A stretch of 5,496 bases of DNA. It comes from Desulfuromonadales bacterium. GTDB taxonomy: Bacteria; Desulfobacterota; Desulfuromonadia; Desulfuromonadales; BM103. The stretch spans positions 1 to 5,496 of the forward strand of contig DAOVNV010000163.1 in NCBI GenBank assembly GCA_030630015.1, read 5' to 3'. Position numbers and translations under genes: made by a program. Numbering within the stretch: the first letter of the stretch is position 1; every line of letters starts with the position of its first letter. Shown piece by piece: positions 3,703 to 5,496 of this stretch. Below the pieces are notes generated by a model. It worked only from the letters and a program-made list of their open reading frames with translations, had not been told where the DNA came from and made no database searches.

Positions 3703-5496
3703 CTACTCCACTGTCACGCTCTTGGCCAGGTTGCGGGGCTGGTCGACATCCGTGCCCTTGAGAACAGCAATATGGTAGGCGAGCAGTTGCAGCGGGATAG
3801 TGGTCAATATCGGCATCAAGTCGTCATCCGTAGCAGGAATCCTGAAGATCGTTTCCGCCTTGGCCGCCAGATCCGGGTTGTCATGATCGGTAATCGCCAC
3901 CACACGGCCGCCGCGGGCATGAACCTCTTCCATGTTGGCCGCGACCTTTTCCAGGGTGGCATTCTGCGTAGCGATCACTACCACCGGCAGCTTCTCGTCG
4001 ATCAGGGCGATCGGCCCGTGCTTCATCTCGCCGGCGGGATAACCCTCGGCATGGATGTAGGAAATTTCCTTGAGCTTGAGCGCTCCCTCCAAGGCGATCG
4101 GAAACTGGTTGCCACGGCCCAGATAGAGGAAGTCGCGGGCCTGCATCAGCCCGGGCGCCGCCTGCTCAATCGCGTCATTGACCTCGAGACATTCCTCGAC
4201 CTTGCGCGGCAGACCGACCAGACTCTGCAGCATGGCACGACGTGTCTCGCTGCTCAAGGCCTCACGCACCCGCGCCAGATGCAAAGTGAACAGGTAGAGG
4301 GCTACCAGTTGGGTGGTAAATGCCTTGGTCGAAGCGACCCCGATCTCGGGCCCGGCATGGGTATAGACCACGCTGTCACTCTCCCGCGCAATCGAGGATT
4401 CCAGAACGTTGCAAATCGCCAGGACCTTGCCGCCCTTGCCGTGTGCCTCTCGCAAGGCGGCCAGGGTATCTGCGGTTTCGCCGCTCTGGCTGATCACCAC
4501 GGTCAGGGTCTGCGGCGTGACCAGCGGGTCACGATAACGGAACTCGCTGGCGATATCGATCTCGACCGGCACGCGGGCATGCTTTTCCATCAGGAACTTG
4601 CCGACCAGACCGGCGTGCCAGGAGGTACCGCAGGCCACGATATAAATTCTGTCCAACCCCTGCAGAAAGTCGTCCTCAATCCTCATATCCTCAAGGAAAA
4701 CCTCGCCGTGGTCCTCACGAATGCGACCGGCGATGGTATCGGCAATGGCGCGCGGCTGCTCGTAGATTTCCTTGAGCATGAAATGCCGGTAGCCGCCCTT
4801 CTCCGCCATGACCGGACTCCAGGTGATCGTCTTGGGCTCCCTCTGAATCACCTCGCCGGCCAGGGTACTGACCGTCATCGACTGCAGAGTAAACACGACG
4901 ACTTCGCCGTCTTCGAGAAAAACCATCTCCCGGGTGTGGGACAGCATCGCCGGAATATCGGAGGCGACAAAAAACTCTCCCTGGCCCTTACCGACCACCA
5001 GCGGCGAACCAAGCTTGGCGGCAATCAGCTTGCCCGGTTCCATTTCACACAGAATGGCCACGGCATAAGCGCCGCGCACCTCTTGCAGAGCCTGTCGGGT
5101 GGCCGCTTCGAAGTCGCCGCACTCCTTATAGTGCTGCTCGATCAGGTGGGCAATAATTTCCGTATCGGTTTCCGAACTGAAATTATGGCCCTGGCTGCGC
5201 AGCCGTTCCTTGATTTCCAGGTAGTTCTCGATAATGCCGTTATGGACCACGACGAAGCCGCCGGCATAATGCGGGTGAGCATTGGTTTCCGAAGGCCGGC
5301 CATGGGTCGCCCAGCGGGTATGACCGATGCCGATCCGCCCGGCCAGGGGGTCTTCCCGCAGCAGCATTTCGAGGTTGACCAGTTTGCCTTCGGCACGACG
5401 GATGGCAACCCGACCCTGGTCGAGGGTCGAGATGCCGGCAGAGTCGTAGCCCCGGTATTCGAGACGGCGCAACCCCTCCAGAACAATCGGGGTTGC
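3703..5496 (-). CDS. glmS: Glutamine-fructose-6-phosphate aminotransferase GlmS (N-terminus cut by right edge)
   Basis: GlmS makes glucosamine-6-phosphate from fructose-6-phosphate and glutamine, the first step towards UDP-GlcNAc for peptidoglycan and lipopolysaccharide. The 597 visible residues begin ATPIVLEGLRRLEYRGYDSAG. About 12 are missing beyond the edge, including catalytic Cys1, so the full length would be about 609, as in E. coli. Numbering with that offset: the glutaminase domain has HTRWATHG (Arg73, Trp74), HNG (Asn98) and TDTE (Asp123). The first SIS domain has CGTSWHAG (301-308), SQSGET (348-353) and VASTKAFTTQL. The second has LEGALKLKEISYIHAEGYPAGEMKHGP with the expected Lys, Glu and His (E. 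coli Lys485, Glu488, His504), and the tail LAKSVTVE carries the Lys603 equivalent. All key residues in view are intact. It ends with TAG at 3703-3705, converging with fic, and is GC-richer than its neighbours. Any glmS leader or ribozyme would be outside the window. Confidence 0.98.
   Translation of the reverse strand, partial: ATPIVLEGLRRLEYRGYDSAGISTLDQGRVAIRRAEGKLVNLEMLLREDPLAGRIGIGHTRWATHGRPSETNAHPHYAGGFVVVHNGIIENYLEIKERLRSQGHNFSSETDTEIIAHLIEQHYKECGDFEAATRQALQEVRGAYAVAILCEMEPGKLIAAKLGSPLVVGKGQGEFFVASDIPAMLSHTREMVFLEDGEVVVFTLQSMTVSTLAGEVIQREPKTITWSPVMAEKGGYRHFMLKEIYEQPRAIADTIAGRIREDHGEVFLEDMRIEDDFLQGLDRIYIVACGTSWHAGLVGKFLMEKHARVPVEIDIASEFRYRDPLVTPQTLTVVISQSGETADTLAALREAHGKGGKVLAICNVLESSIARESDSVVYTHAGPEIGVASTKAFTTQLVALYLFTLHLARVREALSSETRRAMLQSLVGLPRKVEECLEVNDAIEQAAPGLMQARDFLYLGRGNQFPIALEGALKLKEISYIHAEGYPAGEMKHGPIALIDEKLPVVVIATQNATLEKVAANMEEVHARGGRVVAITDHDNPDLAAKAETIFRIPATDDDLMPILTTIPLQLLAYHIAVLKGTDVDQPRNLAKSVTVE

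Noticed and set aside
3555..3761. A 68-codon frame (TTG start) after fic on the plus strand
   Set aside because: It begins inside the hairpin after fic, has no ribosome site that I can see, runs antisense into the end of glmS, and resembles no known protein.

Overview
The window shows a conserved housekeeping gene, glmS, next to a small accessory (defence-type) block. The organism looks like a Gram-negative bacterium. The style of the GlmS protein and the GC-rich glmS coding sequence fit a deltaproteobacterial (Desulfuromonas/Geobacter-like) genome, but this is a recollection-based guess that the sequence does not prove. The glmS reading frame is visibly GC-richer than hsdM, fic, the ORF6N gene and the AT-rich intergenic stretches. 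That fits horizontal acquisition of everything left of about 3700.

Layout from left to right: (1) 1-385, minus strand: the N-terminal 128 residues of an ORF6N-domain protein, cut by the left edge. (2) 386-481: a short gap with a long imperfect hairpin starting 7 nt after the hsdM stop. (3) 482-2029, minus: hsdM, the N6-adenine methyltransferase subunit of a type I restriction-modification system, 515 aa. No hsdS or hsdR is in view. If present they would lie beyond the left edge, downstream in the same direction. (4) 2030-2462: a 433-bp divergent intergenic region with a rho-independent-type terminator directly ahead of the hsdM ribosome binding site, a perfect 12-bp stem-loop, and clustered TGTCGA/TCGACA inverted repeats in front of fic. 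(5) 2463-3545, plus: a complete class II Fic protein (360 aa) with inhibitory motif, Fic core and a probable C-terminal winged helix. (6) 3546-3702: a convergent gap with another hairpin and a second copy of the TGTCGA-type motif. (7) 3703-5496, minus: glmS, missing about 12 N-terminal residues including the catalytic Cys1, which lie beyond the right edge.

How the parts may work together: HsdM would methylate host DNA as part of an M2S complex. ORF6N proteins and Fic AMP-transferases are frequent companions of type I restriction loci, where they are thought to act as accessory or toxin-like factors. The fic gene is transcribed divergently from hsdM, so the shared intergenic region could coordinate both. 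The accessory block ends next to the 3' end of glmS, the classical attachment-site position of Tn7-family elements, but no transposase gene or clear transposon end is visible. I see no clearly new system. The parts most worth a second look are the leader terminator of hsdM and the repeated operator-like sites flanking fic.
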